From contig CAXSFM010000003.1 in NCBI GenBank assembly GCA_964236735.1, positions 186,001-250,000 of the forward strand: DNA of 64,000 nucleotides, given 5' to 3'. The stretch is from JAIVJG01 sp964236735. GTDB taxonomy: Bacteria; Acidobacteriota; Blastocatellia; Pyrinomonadales; Pyrinomonadaceae. This document shows, one piece after another, positions 27,705-36,240 of the stretch (the stretch's first letter is position 1; every line of letters starts with the position of its first letter). Below the pieces are notes generated by a model. It ran no database searches, was not told the DNA's origin, and was given only the letters and a program-made list of their open reading frames with translations. The position numbers and the translations under genes were made by a program.

Positions 27705-27710
27705 TATAAT
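27705..27710 (+). promoter_or_regulatory. Probable -10 element for the HMA operon
   Basis: TATAAT lies 114 bases before the HMA gene. A weak -35 candidate (TGACTT, 18 bases upstream) is present. It is divergent to prmC and is the only good sigma70-like box in this gap. Confidence 0.5.
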
Positions 27711-27823
27711 AGCCGCACAACTTGTCAGACGTGAAAAGTTCAAGCGGCGACGCTGAAGCCGTGAACGCCCGAAGCGAAACTAACGCGCAGGCTTCCGGCG
27801 ACATTTTCAGGGAGAGTGCGGAC

Positions 27824-28057
27824 ATGAAGGCCGAGTTCGACATCAAGGGAATGCACTGCCAGTCGTGCGCGGCTGACATCAAAGAGACGCTCGAAGAAAT
27901 GGCGGGCGTCCAACGCGCCGATGTCACTTTCGACGGCCAGACGGCCATCATCGAGTTCGATGACGCGACCGTGCAACAGGCGACGCTCGTCAACAAAATA
28001 CAGGAACTCGGTTATCAGGCCACGAACAAAAATCAATCACAGGGAGAAATCAAATAA
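27824..28057 (+). CDS. Heavy-metal-associated (HMA) domain protein, 77 aa
   Basis: The protein is one ferredoxin-like HMA fold with the metal loop GMHCQSCA (CxxC at residues 12-15) and the C-terminal ELGYQA. It is a CopZ/MerP-like carrier, probably for copper(I) or another soft metal. The ATG preceded by AGGGAGAG is preferred to a TTG about 100 bases earlier, which would only add a disordered tail. Its stop TAA overlaps the next ATG by one base, so the two are coupled. Confidence 0.85.
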   Translation: MKAEFDIKGMHCQSCAADIKETLEEMAGVQRADVTFDGQTAIIEFDDATVQQATLVNKIQELGYQATNKNQSQGEIK

Positions 28058-28320
28058 TGGCGGACGAGAACAACGAAGCGGGAAATGAAAACAAAGGCGG
28101 CGCGCTCGACGATCAAGGCACGGACACGGCGGCGGGACTTGCGCTCTTGAAGCGACTGAGGGACAACGGCTTTGATGCTGACGACGAAAAATTCGCCGTC
28201 GCGCTCGGTCGTCCCGTCGAAGAAGTGGCCGGCTGGATGGACGGCACGGAGCCGCCCGACGACGACATCATCATCAAAGCTCGCGGCATCGCCACCGAGC
28301 GCGGAATAGAAATTGAATAG
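28057..28320 (+). CDS. Small acidic protein coupled to HMA gene, 87 aa
   Basis: The start codon shares a base with the HMA gene's stop. The product is acidic, with a disordered N-terminus and a helical second half (GLALLKRLRDNGFDADDEKF, GRPVEEVAGWMDG) that looks like a small helix-turn-helix repressor without a clear recognition helix. It ends in alternating Ile/Glu. No family is recognised. Coupling suggests a metal-response or accessory role, which is inference. Confidence 0.75.
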   Translation: MADENNEAGNENKGGALDDQGTDTAAGLALLKRLRDNGFDADDEKFAVALGRPVEEVAGWMDGTEPPDDDIIIKARGIATERGIEIE

Positions 28321-28324
28321 CCTT

Positions 28325-28443
28325 CAGCAGTCAGCGGTCAGCAATCAGCTTAAATCAAATGCGAGACACGCAAGGTCACTCGTTAACATTATCGCGTGGT
28401 CAAAAGCGTTTTTGCTGACTGCTGACTGCTGACTGCTGACCGC
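28325..28443. repeat. Palindrome, CAGCAGTCAGC-word family
   Basis: The left arm CAGCAGTCAGCGGTCAGC and the right arm GCTGACTGCTGACTGCTGAC enclose a loop of about 60 bases. It starts 5 bases after one stop codon and ends 5 bases (TTTTT) before the serine acetyltransferase ATG. Confidence 0.85.
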
Positions 28444-28448
28444 TTTTT

Positions 28449-29363
28449 ATGAACGACAAAGTGAACAAGGCCGCCGACGCTCTCGTCGCTTCGTATTCGG
28501 AAGGCGGCGTCAAGATTCATCATCTCGACCGTCGCCCGCTGCCGTCGCAGCGCGAAGTAATCGCCGTGCTGGCGACGCTCCACGAGTTGATGTTTCCCGG
28601 CTACACGGGCGCACAAGGGTTGACGGGCGCGAGCCTGCATTTGCGCGTTGAGTCGAGCATGGCGTGGCTTTACGAGACGCTGACCGAGCAGGTCAGCCGC
28701 GCCATCAATCACGGGCAGCGGCTCGATGATAAGTGCCCGGTGACGGAGCGGCAGGCGACCGAGTGCGTCGAGGAGTTTCTCTCTCGCCTGCCAGACGTGC
28801 GCGCTCTGCTCGCGTCCGACGTGCAGGCGGCGCACGACGGCGACCCGGCGGCGACGTGCTTTGACGAAATTATTTTTAGCTATCCGGGCGTCTATGCCGT
28901 CACGACTTATCGCCTCGCGCACGAACTGCACAGGCTCGGCGTGCCGCTCATCCCGCGTATTATGACCGAGCACGCGCATCAACGCACAGGGATAGACATC
29001 CATCCCGGCGTGCGTCTCGGCGCGAGTTTTTTCATAGACCACGGGACGGGCGTCGTCATCGGCGGCACGGCGGTCATCGGCGCGCGTGTCAAACTTTATC
29101 AGGGCGTCACGCTCGGCGCGTTCTCGTTCGATCAGGACGATGAGGGGCAAGTCGTCCGCAACACGAAACGACATCCCACCATCGAGGACGACGTGGTCGT
29201 CTATGCGGGTGCGACCATTCTCGGCGGCGACACCTGCGTCGGGCGCGGCTCGGTCATCGGCGGCAACGTCTGGCTCACGCACAGCGTCCCGCCCTACACG
29301 CGCGTCCTTCAAGACTCGCCCGGCCTGCGGATCATCACGGGCAGCGAGGCGGCAGTAGGATGA
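28449..29363 (+). CDS. cysE: Serine O-acetyltransferase
   Basis: It acetylates serine with acetyl-CoA in cysteine synthesis. The N-terminal helical domain is followed by a left-handed beta-helix of hexapeptide repeats (GIDIHPGVRLGASFFIDHGTG, VVYAGATILGGDTCVG). The catalytic His pair lies in MTEHAHQRTG and IDHGTG. At 304 residues it is longer than the E. coli enzyme and closer to the SrpH/EpsC type. There is no Shine-Dalgarno sequence: the ATG follows a palindrome and TTTTT. A perfect 31-bp palindrome and T-run terminate it. Confidence 0.95.
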   Translation: MNDKVNKAADALVASYSEGGVKIHHLDRRPLPSQREVIAVLATLHELMFPGYTGAQGLTGASLHLRVESSMAWLYETLTEQVSRAINHGQRLDDKCPVTERQATECVEEFLSRLPDVRALLASDVQAAHDGDPAATCFDEIIFSYPGVYAVTTYRLAHELHRLGVPLIPRIMTEHAHQRTGIDIHPGVRLGASFFIDHGTGVVIGGTAVIGARVKLYQGVTLGAFSFDQDDEGQVVRNTKRHPTIEDDVVVYAGATILGGDTCVGRGSVIGGNVWLTHSVPPYTRVLQDSPGLRIITGSEAAVG

Positions 29364-29366
29364 AGA

Positions 29367-29453
29367 CGGTGATGAGTGATAAGTGATGAGTGATAAGAAA
29401 GAAAAGGCGGATTTTCTTATCACTCATCACTTATCACTCATCACCGGTTTTTT
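29367..29453. repeat. Perfect 31-bp palindrome with T-run (GATAAGT words), terminator-like
   Basis: The arms at 29367-29397 and 29416-29446 pair without mismatch (CGGTGATGAGTGATAAGTGA and its complement), separated by 18 bases. A run of T follows. It begins 3 bases after the cysE stop, so it can act as an intrinsic terminator. Confidence 0.9.
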
Positions 29454-29535
29454 GATTTCGGAATCCCCCCGCGATTGGCAATTTATGTGAGGTACAAGTC
29501 AGAGAACTTAGCTTTGACTCCTTGATGTGATGCGG

Positions 29536-29570
29536 CGAACCCCCTCTCTACGGATTGGGGGTTCGGTCGT
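29536..29570 (+). terminator. Small stem-loop CGAACCCCC/GGGGGTTCG
   Basis: A nine-pair G/C stem lies in the gap before the next gene. It is followed by a weak T-rich stretch, so terminator activity is possible but not strong. Confidence 0.5.
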
Positions 29571-29619
29571 TTCAGGGGAGCGTAAAACAAAGTTGGCCGC
29601 GTAAGGAGCGAATCCTCGA

Positions 29620-29991
29620 ATGAACGCCCTATCCAAAAGTCTCCTGCTGTTCGTCCTCAACTGGCTCGACGCGCAGTTAACGATTATCTGGATTCGCTCA
29701 GGAATCGCGACCGAAGGAAACGGCCTCATGGCGCGGCTGCTCGACGCGGGCAACACGCCGTTTCTGCTGACGAAACTCTCCGTCGGCGCGTTCGTCGCTT
29801 ACGCGCTCTATCGCTGGTCGCATCTGCCGCTGGCGCGACGCGGGATGCAGTTCGTACTCGGACTCTACCTGACGCTGATGCTCGTCCATGCCGCGACGGG
29901 CGCATCCGCTCTCGGCTGGCACGCGCCCGCCGCCACGTTCGCTCTCGTCCTTTCTCATCTGCCCGCCAACGTGCTCGCGCTGTTTACCTAA
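29620..29991 (+). CDS. DUF5658-like membrane protein, 123 aa
   Basis: Four membrane helices are predicted: LLLFVLNWLDAQLTIIWI, LLTKLSVGAFVAYALY, GMQFVLGLYLTLMLV and a final Ala/Leu-rich helix. The pattern of an Asp in the first helix (WLDAQLT) followed by a short loop with GNGLM fits DUF5658. Function is not known. It is a monocistronic gene with AAGGAG about 13 bases upstream, rather far for a ribosome site. Confidence 0.7.
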   Translation: MNALSKSLLLFVLNWLDAQLTIIWIRSGIATEGNGLMARLLDAGNTPFLLTKLSVGAFVAYALYRWSHLPLARRGMQFVLGLYLTLMLVHAATGASALGWHAPAATFALVLSHLPANVLALFT

Positions 29992-30184
29992 ACAACTCCC
30001 GCTTTTTTCATTTCAACGCAAAGTCTCAGAACCAGCCCGCACTCCGTCTCGTAATAAAATTGCCGCGCGTGAATAGAAGTTTCCGTGCCTGTCATCTAGT
30101 AACCGAGGCGCGCAACCTCTGCGAATCAACGCGGCATCTAAAATTCCGAGACCTTAATTGTTAACTGGACTGGTAAGGAACGAA

Positions 30185-31369
30185 ATGAAATCAATAGGAA
30201 ATAAAGCCATGTACAACCTCTCAGCACGTCAAATTTTGTGCCTCGCGTTGTTGTCGGCGGTTTTCGCGGCGGGCACAGTCGCCTGCTTCGACCGCTTCGG
30301 CGGCGCGCTTCAACATTCCACTTCGGCGACCGGCGCGGACAACAACATCGAGCCGCCGGCGAAAGTCGCGGGCATCACAGACCCGTCCGTTGCGACCGAC
30401 GAGCAGAACAACATCGAAGTCTATAAGACGCTCTCGCCCGGCGTCGTCAACATCACCTCGATGATGCGCCCGCGCGGCTTCTTCGATGAGGGCGGGAAGG
30501 GCACAGGCTCCGGCTCCGTGATTGATATGGACGGGCGTATCCTGACCAACTATCACGTCATCGAAGACGCCGATGCGTTGACCGTTGACTTTGGCGGCGG
30601 CAAAAACTTTCCGGCCAAAGTCGTCGGGCGTGACCCGGACACAGACCTCGCCGTCATTCAAGTCAACGCGCCACGCGAATTGCTGCACGTCATTTCCTTC
30701 GGCGACTCCGACCGCGTCATCGTGGGGCAGAAAGTCTTAGCCATCGGCAATCCGTTCGGCCTCGACCGCACGCTCACGACCGGCGTCATCAGCGGACTCC
30801 AGCGTCCCATCCAAGCCGAGAACGGGCGCATCATCGAAGGCGCGATACAGACCGACGCCTCGATCAATCCCGGCAACTCCGGCGGGCCGCTCCTCGATTC
30901 GCAGGGGCACATGGTCGGCATCAACTCGCAAATTTACTCGCGCTCCGGCGGCTCGGTCGGCATCGGCTTCGCCATCCCCGCCAACATCGCGCGCCGCATC
31001 ATCCCGCAACTCATCCGCGACGGTCGCGTGATGCGTCCCAAGCTCGGCATCGTGCCCTATAACGTCGGCAACGTGCGCGGGCTGCCCGTCACAGAGGGCG
31101 TGATGGTTTATCAGATTGACCCGAACGGCTCGGCGGCGGCGGCGGGACTGCGCGCCTACAGCGAGACGCAGGACGGAAACGTCGCGCTCGGCGACATCAT
31201 CACCTCGATTGACGGCCAGAAGGTTGCGGATCAAAACGACCTCTTCCGCATCCTCGACAAGCACCAGTTCAACGACACCGTGCAGGTCGAAGTCTTCCGC
31301 AACAACCAGCGCAAGACCTTCCCCGTCCGCCTCCTGCCCGAACAGGGGCGCGGTACTCTCCGCAGATAG
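30185..31369 (+). CDS. HtrA/DegP-type serine protease with one PDZ domain
   Basis: The 394-residue product starts with a hydrophobic N-terminal helix (LCLALLSAVFAAGTVAC, a near-lipobox). The protease domain has the triad His124 (TNYHVIED), Asp154 (DTDLAVIQV) and Ser232 (NPGNSGGPLLD), followed by one PDZ domain (GSAAAAGLRAYSE, GDIITSIDGQKVADQND). Such periplasmic proteases handle misfolded envelope proteins. The ATG with AAGGA 5 bases upstream is preferred to a TTG 27 bases earlier. It is followed by a palindrome. Confidence 0.93.
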   Translation: MKSIGNKAMYNLSARQILCLALLSAVFAAGTVACFDRFGGALQHSTSATGADNNIEPPAKVAGITDPSVATDEQNNIEVYKTLSPGVVNITSMMRPRGFFDEGGKGTGSGSVIDMDGRILTNYHVIEDADALTVDFGGGKNFPAKVVGRDPDTDLAVIQVNAPRELLHVISFGDSDRVIVGQKVLAIGNPFGLDRTLTTGVISGLQRPIQAENGRIIEGAIQTDASINPGNSGGPLLDSQGHMVGINSQIYSRSGGSVGIGFAIPANIARRIIPQLIRDGRVMRPKLGIVPYNVGNVRGLPVTEGVMVYQIDPNGSAAAAGLRAYSETQDGNVALGDIITSIDGQKVADQNDLFRILDKHQFNDTVQVEVFRNNQRKTFPVRLLPEQGRGTLRR

Positions 31370-31375
31370 CAAATG

Positions 31376-31459
31376 CAGTGGGCAGTATTCAGAAGCCAGT
31401 TGCCAGTCAAAGGCAAACTGCTTTTCTGAACACTGCCCACTATCCGCTGTCTACTGCCT
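31376..31459. repeat. Palindrome, CAGTGGGCAGT-word family
   Basis: The arms GCAGTGGGCAGTATTCAG and CTGAACACTGCCCACTATC are complementary around a short loop AAAGGCAAACTGC. It starts 6 bases after the protease stop and ends 2 bases before the next ATG. Confidence 0.8.
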
Positions 31460-31461
31460 TC

Positions 31462-31692
31462 ATGCAGCACTTCATCAACGATGGCTACGGCTGGACGTGC
31501 AACGCCTGTCGAGAGGCCAGCACCACGCACACGTCTGACGCCGCCACCCGCCTCCCGCGTTTCTTCCGCGAAGGCGAAGCCGAAGAGCGCGACTCTTCTT
31601 CACTCTCCTTCCCACTCCTCGCGCGCTGGACTGACGACACACGCCGCACACTCGCTTGCCCGCGTTGTGGCATTGCAGAAGAGATTGCCTGA
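31462..31692 (+). CDS. Small two-CxxC zinc-ribbon-like protein, 76 aa
   Basis: Two CxxC knuckles, GWTCNACREAS near the N-terminus and LACPRCGIAEE at the C-terminus, bracket a charged, Arg/Glu-rich stretch, so a single bound zinc is likely. The product is cytoplasmic and of unknown function; it may bind nucleic acid or protein. The ATG directly follows a palindrome, and no ribosome site is visible. Longer upstream versions translate the palindrome. Confidence 0.6.
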   Translation: MQHFINDGYGWTCNACREASTTHTSDAATRLPRFFREGEAEERDSSSLSFPLLARWTDDTRRTLACPRCGIAEEIA

Positions 31693-31776
31693 CTCAACAA
31701 GCAACAGGAACATTTTCACTCTTTTGATGTCTAAAAGTGAGTGTTATATTTGCTTCGTCAGAAGAGGTGATTGGCT

Positions 31777-31983
31777 ATGAACTCAAGCTTATTTGACGTT
31801 GTGGCATTAATAATCGGCGTTTTGTGGTTGTTGAAGAAGATTGTGAATATGGATCGCTTCTTTAATCTTCGGGTGATTCTTCTCGCCACTATACTGTCTG
31901 CCATCATGCTTGGCCTCTTCAGTTATTTTCTTAATTCCCCGAATGACAGCGATTGCCCCGATTGTGACTACATAGAGTATTAA
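31777..31983 (+). CDS. Small AT-rich two-helix membrane protein, 68 aa
   Basis: Two hydrophobic segments (LFDVVALIIGVLWLLKKIV and VILLATILSAIMLGLFSYFL) are followed by an acidic tail with CPDCDYIEY, a CxxC. AGAGGTG lies about 8 bases before the ATG. The base composition is much lower in GC than the surrounding genes, which suggests recent acquisition. No family is recognised. Confidence 0.6.
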   Translation: MNSSLFDVVALIIGVLWLLKKIVNMDRFFNLRVILLATILSAIMLGLFSYFLNSPNDSDCPDCDYIEY

Positions 31984-32041
31984 CGGAGCAGAAATATAAT
32001 GTGTAAAAGATGCCTACCATGCCGCTTTTTCTGATCTATTG

Positions 32042-33163
32042 ATGTCAGCAACCACCACACAGACCGGACTCATTCACGCGCCCGACGCCGCGCGCAGTAG
32101 TCGCGTGATCTCACTGCGCTGGATTATCGGGGCGCGTGATGATTTGGTGTGGTTCATCGGCTCAGTCTTGACGAGCTACGCGCTGCTCGCGCTCTACGTC
32201 GGCGGCGTGGTGTCCTTGACGCCGATGATCGTCGCGTGGGCGGTGTTGATTGACGCGCCGCACGTCTTCGGCACTTACTCGCGCACCTACTTCGACCGCG
32301 AGGAACGTGCGGGACGCAAACGTCTGCTGCTCGGCTCGCTTTTGTTTTTTCTCGTCGGGCCGTTGATGGTCGTGGTCGGCGCAGGGTTAGTCTTCTTCTT
32401 CGTCGCGGCGCTGTGGGCCTACTGGCATCTCGTCAAACAGCACTACGGCTTCATGGTGCTCTACAAAAAGAAGAACGCAGACCTCGCGCCCGCTGACAAC
32501 CTGCTCGACCGCGCGCTGCTCATCTTCGCCTTCACGTACCCGTTCGTCGCCTTCGTCGCGCGCGATGCGGAGGCTCTGGCGCGCGTCCCCGCGCCGCTCA
32601 CGGGACTGCTCGGCGCGCTCGAAAAAATTCTGCTGGCGTCAACCATCATCGTCGCGCTGGCGTGGCTCGTGCGACAGGCGCAGCGCGCGTGGAAGCGTCT
32701 GCCGCTCGACGTGCCGAAGTATCTCCTGCTCGCGGCGGCGATCCCGATGCACTGGGTCGTGCTGCTCACGCCGATGCCGCACAAGCCCATCGCCATCGTC
32801 GCCATCCTAACCATCTATCACAACTTTCAGTATCACCGCCTAATCTGGTTTCACAATCAGAAGTATCAACGCTTTGAAGAAGACGCCGATGCGAAAGGCA
32901 CGCGCGAACGCTTCGGCGCGGCGGCTCTCATCAGCCGGCGACTTGGCTACTACGTCCTGTTCGGCGTGCTCTTCGGCGTCTGGTATCAAGTGCCGCGCCA
33001 GTACGTCAACTATCTGACGCGCGGGCAGACGCAACCCGACATCGTGACGCAACTCTCCTCCGCTTTTTTATGGGGCTACGCGCTCACGCATTACTATCTC
33101 GACTCAAAAATCTGGCGCGTGCGCCGCGACCCATCGGTCGGCAAAGCGTTGCGGATGGATTGA
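32042..33163 (+). CDS. His-rich polytopic membrane protein, 373 aa
   Basis: About nine membrane helices are predicted. His-containing motifs sit at their ends: WAYWHLVKQHYGFM, IYHNFQYHRLIWFHNQKY and LTHYYLDSKIWRVR. The repeated HxxxH-like arrangement recalls membrane di-iron oxidases and desaturases, but the spacing is not the classical three-box pattern. An oxidative function is only a guess. The ATG after the TTG at 32039 is chosen. It is followed by a terminator at about 33203. Confidence 0.8.
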   Translation: MSATTTQTGLIHAPDAARSSRVISLRWIIGARDDLVWFIGSVLTSYALLALYVGGVVSLTPMIVAWAVLIDAPHVFGTYSRTYFDREERAGRKRLLLGSLLFFLVGPLMVVVGAGLVFFFVAALWAYWHLVKQHYGFMVLYKKKNADLAPADNLLDRALLIFAFTYPFVAFVARDAEALARVPAPLTGLLGALEKILLASTIIVALAWLVRQAQRAWKRLPLDVPKYLLLAAAIPMHWVVLLTPMPHKPIAIVAILTIYHNFQYHRLIWFHNQKYQRFEEDADAKGTRERFGAAALISRRLGYYVLFGVLFGVWYQVPRQYVNYLTRGQTQPDIVTQLSSAFLWGYALTHYYLDSKIWRVRRDPSVGKALRMD

Positions 33164-33202
33164 GCCGTCATTGCCGCTCGTCACAATCTCTCATCAAGAA
33201 AA

Positions 33203-33244
33203 GAGAAAAGCCGCGCAGGGAAAAATCCCCGTGCGGCTTTTCTC
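33203..33244. terminator. Intrinsic terminator
   Basis: GAGAAAAGCCGC and GCGGCTTTTCTC pair around a short loop, with T-rich or A-rich flanks on each side. It lies between the membrane protein and the convergent SRPBCC gene. Confidence 0.85.
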
Positions 33245-33270
33245 ACCCCCCTCGCTCGAAACTCGTCTGG

Positions 33271-33771
33271 CTACTTTCTGTTTTCTTTGTGCATCTCTCG
33301 CGCCTGCTCCTCCACCATCTCCCGACCTTCGCACCACGCGCGCGTCACGCGGTGGCGATAATCAAACATGCGTCGCAGGCGGGGCACGATCATGTACGGT
33401 GCAACGGTGCGTCCCATCACACCGAGCGGCGGTTCAAACTCGATCTCATCATGCAACATCGCGCCCTCGGCATGTGTCGAGATGACGTGACGATGACGCC
33501 AACTCTTGAACGGCCCGCTCACCTGCACGTCTTCAAACATGCGCGGCGGATCATAAGCCGTGTGCCGCGCGACCCAGCGCACGGGCAGGAGTCCAAACAG
33601 TCGCGTCTCGATGATCGCCGTTGAGCCGACACGCAGACTTGCCGGGCGATGCACGACGCGCGCCGACTCCCACGGCGGTATCAAACGATCCAGCGCGTCC
33701 GTCAATTCGTGAAAGGCAAAGACGCGATCCGGCGTCGTTCTGATCACGCTCTCTTTCACAAATGTCATCAT
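33271..33771 (-). CDS. SRPBCC-family (START-like) protein, 166 aa
   Basis: A START/Bet v1-like fold is suggested by TTPDRVFAFHELTDALDRLIPPW at the N-terminus and the long C-terminal helix RLRRMFDYRHRVTRAWCEGREM, with strand text VSGPFKSWRHRHVISTHAEGAML between. Members bind hydrophobic ligands; the exact ligand is unknown. Two ATGs (33771 and 33768) are possible. It converges on the membrane protein gene. Confidence 0.75.
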   Translation of the reverse strand: MMTFVKESVIRTTPDRVFAFHELTDALDRLIPPWESARVVHRPASLRVGSTAIIETRLFGLLPVRWVARHTAYDPPRMFEDVQVSGPFKSWRHRHVISTHAEGAMLHDEIEFEPPLGVMGRTVAPYMIVPRLRRMFDYRHRVTRAWCEGREMVEEQAREMHKENRK

Positions 33772-34111
33772 CCGATGTAAGTCTCAACGTCGCTGCCAAA
33801 GAACTTCACGTCTCTACTTTTCATAGCATAGCATAAGCATTCAAATCGTTCATCACGAAGTATTGTCAAAATAGGAGAATTTCGTTGTCACCAAGTTTAT
33901 CATCACCTTCTCACAAAGTCAGCTTGGTTGCCATCAGAGCTTGTGCAATCCTAAATCGCACAAAACGGTCATGACGATTTTTCCAACTCTGGCATAAACT
34001 TCTCTTGCCTGTGGCATGGCATGGACGCGAAAGTTGACTTGTCTTCGCAACTGGCGTAAGCATTTCACTGCGCTTCCAATGCCGATTCGTGACTATTGAG
34101 GAGTCCGGTCT
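33772..34111. other. Gap of 340 bases without a gene
   Basis: I see no convincing coding frame here; composition is lower in GC than nearby genes. It separates divergent genes and probably holds both promoters. The end carries GAGGAG, the ribosome site of the downstream dioxygenase-like gene. Confidence 0.5.
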
Positions 34112-34699
34112 ATGCAAAAAATCGTGACACAGCCGACGCCAAACGCTTACGCGCCAGCGCAACGCTCTACGTCAAACTTAACGCTTGCCGCGCTCGTCGA
34201 AACGCTCGCCGCGTTGCACAGCGCGCCCGCGCTCGAAGAGATGAACGCATGGATGCACCGCGCCGCGCCGGAACCGGCGGAGTTGCGCCCGCTCATCGGC
34301 TTCAAGGAAGGAACTTACGCGCGCCATCGCGTCTTCACGAGCGAGTATATCGAACTGCTCGTGCTGTGCTGGCTGCCGGGGCAACGCACGCCCATCCACG
34401 ACCACGACGGCTCTTATGGCGTCGTGCGCGTCTGCGAGGGCGTGATGTGGGAGACGATGTTCGCGAAGGACGAAGCGCGCGGACTCGTCTATCAAACTTC
34501 GCGCGAATGGATGCCGGGACTCATCACGGGCGCGGACGTGCCGGACATACACCAACTCGGCAACCCGGACGTGAGCGGACAGAATTTAATCACGCTGCAC
34601 ATGTACGCTCCGCCCCTCAAGAGCCTCAACGTCTATCGCATCGGAAGCAAAGAATCCGTCAGCACGCTCTGGATGAATTCGTGGAACCCGACGATCTGA
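34112..34699 (+). CDS. Cysteine-dioxygenase-family protein, 195 aa
   Basis: A cupin with the 3-His iron site is recognisable: His96 and His98 in TPIHDHDGSYGVV and His147 in DIHQLGN. The residue aligning with the Cys of the Cys-Tyr crosslink in animal CDO is Gly, as expected for the bacterial CDO/3-mercaptopropionate dioxygenase group. It oxidises a thiol to a sulfinate; which thiol cannot be told. GAGGAG lies about 8 bases upstream of the ATG. The stop codon is 2 bases from a palindrome. Confidence 0.9.
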   Translation: MQKIVTQPTPNAYAPAQRSTSNLTLAALVETLAALHSAPALEEMNAWMHRAAPEPAELRPLIGFKEGTYARHRVFTSEYIELLVLCWLPGQRTPIHDHDGSYGVVRVCEGVMWETMFAKDEARGLVYQTSREWMPGLITGADVPDIHQLGNPDVSGQNLITLHMYAPPLKSLNVYRIGSKESVSTLWMNSWNPTI

Positions 34700-34701
34700 A
34701 G

Positions 34702-34806
34702 AAGGCAAAAGGCAAAAGGCAAAAATTAAAGGGCAAAGGTGAAGAGGGGGGAGACGCCCTGTCTTCACTTTTGCCTTTTGCCTTTTGAACTTTGCCTTTT
34801 GCCTTC
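34702..34806. repeat. Palindrome built of GGCAAAA words
   Basis: The left arm GGCAAAAGGCAAAAGGCAA is mirrored by TTTTGCCTTTTGCC on the right across 35-40 bases. Its right end is within 4 bases of the SpoVR stop codon, and the left end is 2 bases after the dioxygenase stop. Confidence 0.8.
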
Positions 34807-34807
34807 A

Positions 34808-36235
34808 CTACTCTTCGCTGTGCGCTTCGCCATCGTAGCGCAGCGTGGCCGGCTCATCGTCAACGACGGTTTCGAGGTGGACGGGGCGACCCCAGAGCGT
34901 GTGAACGTGTTCGAGGACTTTGCGCGCGTATGTCGAGTCGAGTTCCGCGCCCTCATAAGAGTGCTTGAGGTAGAGTTCGCGATTGCCGTTGTAGTCTCCG
35001 TCAGCGACGACGATATAGGGAAAGCCGAAGTTGGTCATGTTCGCGACGAGTTGATCGCGGACGCGCTCCCAGCGTTTCTCCGTGATCGTCCATTCCTCTT
35101 CATCTACCAATTCATAGACGTAGAGGTCAAGCTCCTCGCATAAATCTTCCGTCAGATAGTTACGCAGGAAAGACACGTCGTTGTCGAGTTCGCGCACCTC
35201 GAAGATTTTCGCGCGACCCTCGCCGCCCGCGCGTCCAAACTTTTCGCGCTCCTCCGCCGTCGGATTGTCCCAACGCCGCTCGATGTCCTCGAAAATTTTG
35301 TAGCCCAGATAATACGGATTCAACTGTCCCTTCTGCGGCGAGACGACGCCCGCGTGCAACTCCGCGAACTCCATGTGTTCCGTGTCCGAAAGGTCTAATT
35401 CACGCATGATGCGCGAATGCCAAAAGGACGCCCAACCCTCGTTCATCGTCTTGGTCTGCATCTGCGGGACGAAGTATTCCATCTCTTCGTGGATCATCGC
35501 CATCGCGTCGCGCTGCCAGTCGGAGAGGGCGGGCGAGTTTCGCATGATGTAATAGACGAGGTCTTTTTCGGGCAGGCGGTCGCCACGGCGCGGCTGTTCG
35601 ACTTCGGCGTCCGGCTGTTGCGGTTGCGGCTGACCCATGCCCCAGAGGTCGTCGTAACGTCCGGGCTTTTTACGCGCGGCTCGCTCGCGCTCAACTTCGT
35701 CAGTGGCAGTGGTGCGCGGCTCTTCGCGCCGGATGAAGAAGTTCGGGTCAATGTGCTCTTCGATGGAAAGCACTGCGTCGAGGAATTTTTCGACCGTCCG
35801 GCGACCGTACTTGAACTCGTATCCGGTCATCCGCTCGGCGTGCGTCGAGACGGATTCGACCATCCGGCGATTGGTCTTCGAGAAATAAGCGTTGTTCTTA
35901 AAAAAATCCACATGGCCGAGGACGTGCGCCATCACGAGTTTGTTCTGGACGGGGCTGTTGGTCTCCATCAAAAAACCGTATGACGGATTGGTGTTGATGA
36001 CGACTTCGTAAATCTTCGAGAGGCCGAAGTCGTACATCGTCTTCATGCGATGGTAAGCCTTGCCGAATGTCCAGTGCGAGTAGCGACCGGGCAGCGCGTA
36101 AGAGCCGATCTCGTACATGACGGTGGCCGGCACGATCTCGAAGCGCGTGGGGAACGGGTCGAGTCCGAATTTTTGCGCGGTCTCCCAAATTCGCGCGAGG
36201 GATGTTTCGAGTTCTGTGATTTCCCGGTCTTCCAT
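34808..36235 (-). CDS. SpoVR family protein
   Basis: The 475-residue product matches SpoVR, including VPQMQTKTMNEGWASFWHSR, NPYYLGYKIFEDIERRWD and DGDYNGNRELYLKHSYEG. The family is part of a conserved trio with PrkA and YhbH involved in stress and sporulation-type responses, although the biochemical role is unclear. In this window those two partners lie at 42140-44080 and 39782-40954, not adjacent. A palindrome begins 5 bases upstream of the ATG and no Shine-Dalgarno sequence is visible. Confidence 0.95.
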   Translation of the reverse strand: MEDREITELETSLARIWETAQKFGLDPFPTRFEIVPATVMYEIGSYALPGRYSHWTFGKAYHRMKTMYDFGLSKIYEVVINTNPSYGFLMETNSPVQNKLVMAHVLGHVDFFKNNAYFSKTNRRMVESVSTHAERMTGYEFKYGRRTVEKFLDAVLSIEEHIDPNFFIRREEPRTTATDEVERERAARKKPGRYDDLWGMGQPQPQQPDAEVEQPRRGDRLPEKDLVYYIMRNSPALSDWQRDAMAMIHEEMEYFVPQMQTKTMNEGWASFWHSRIMRELDLSDTEHMEFAELHAGVVSPQKGQLNPYYLGYKIFEDIERRWDNPTAEEREKFGRAGGEGRAKIFEVRELDNDVSFLRNYLTEDLCEELDLYVYELVDEEEWTITEKRWERVRDQLVANMTNFGFPYIVVADGDYNGNRELYLKHSYEGAELDSTYARKVLEHVHTLWGRPVHLETVVDDEPATLRYDGEAHSEE

Positions 36236-36240
36236 AACTC

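Noticed and set aside
33911..34162. An 83-codon minus-strand frame in the gap before the dioxygenase
   Set aside because: It overlaps the start of the dioxygenase, has an unlikely composition and no ribosome site.
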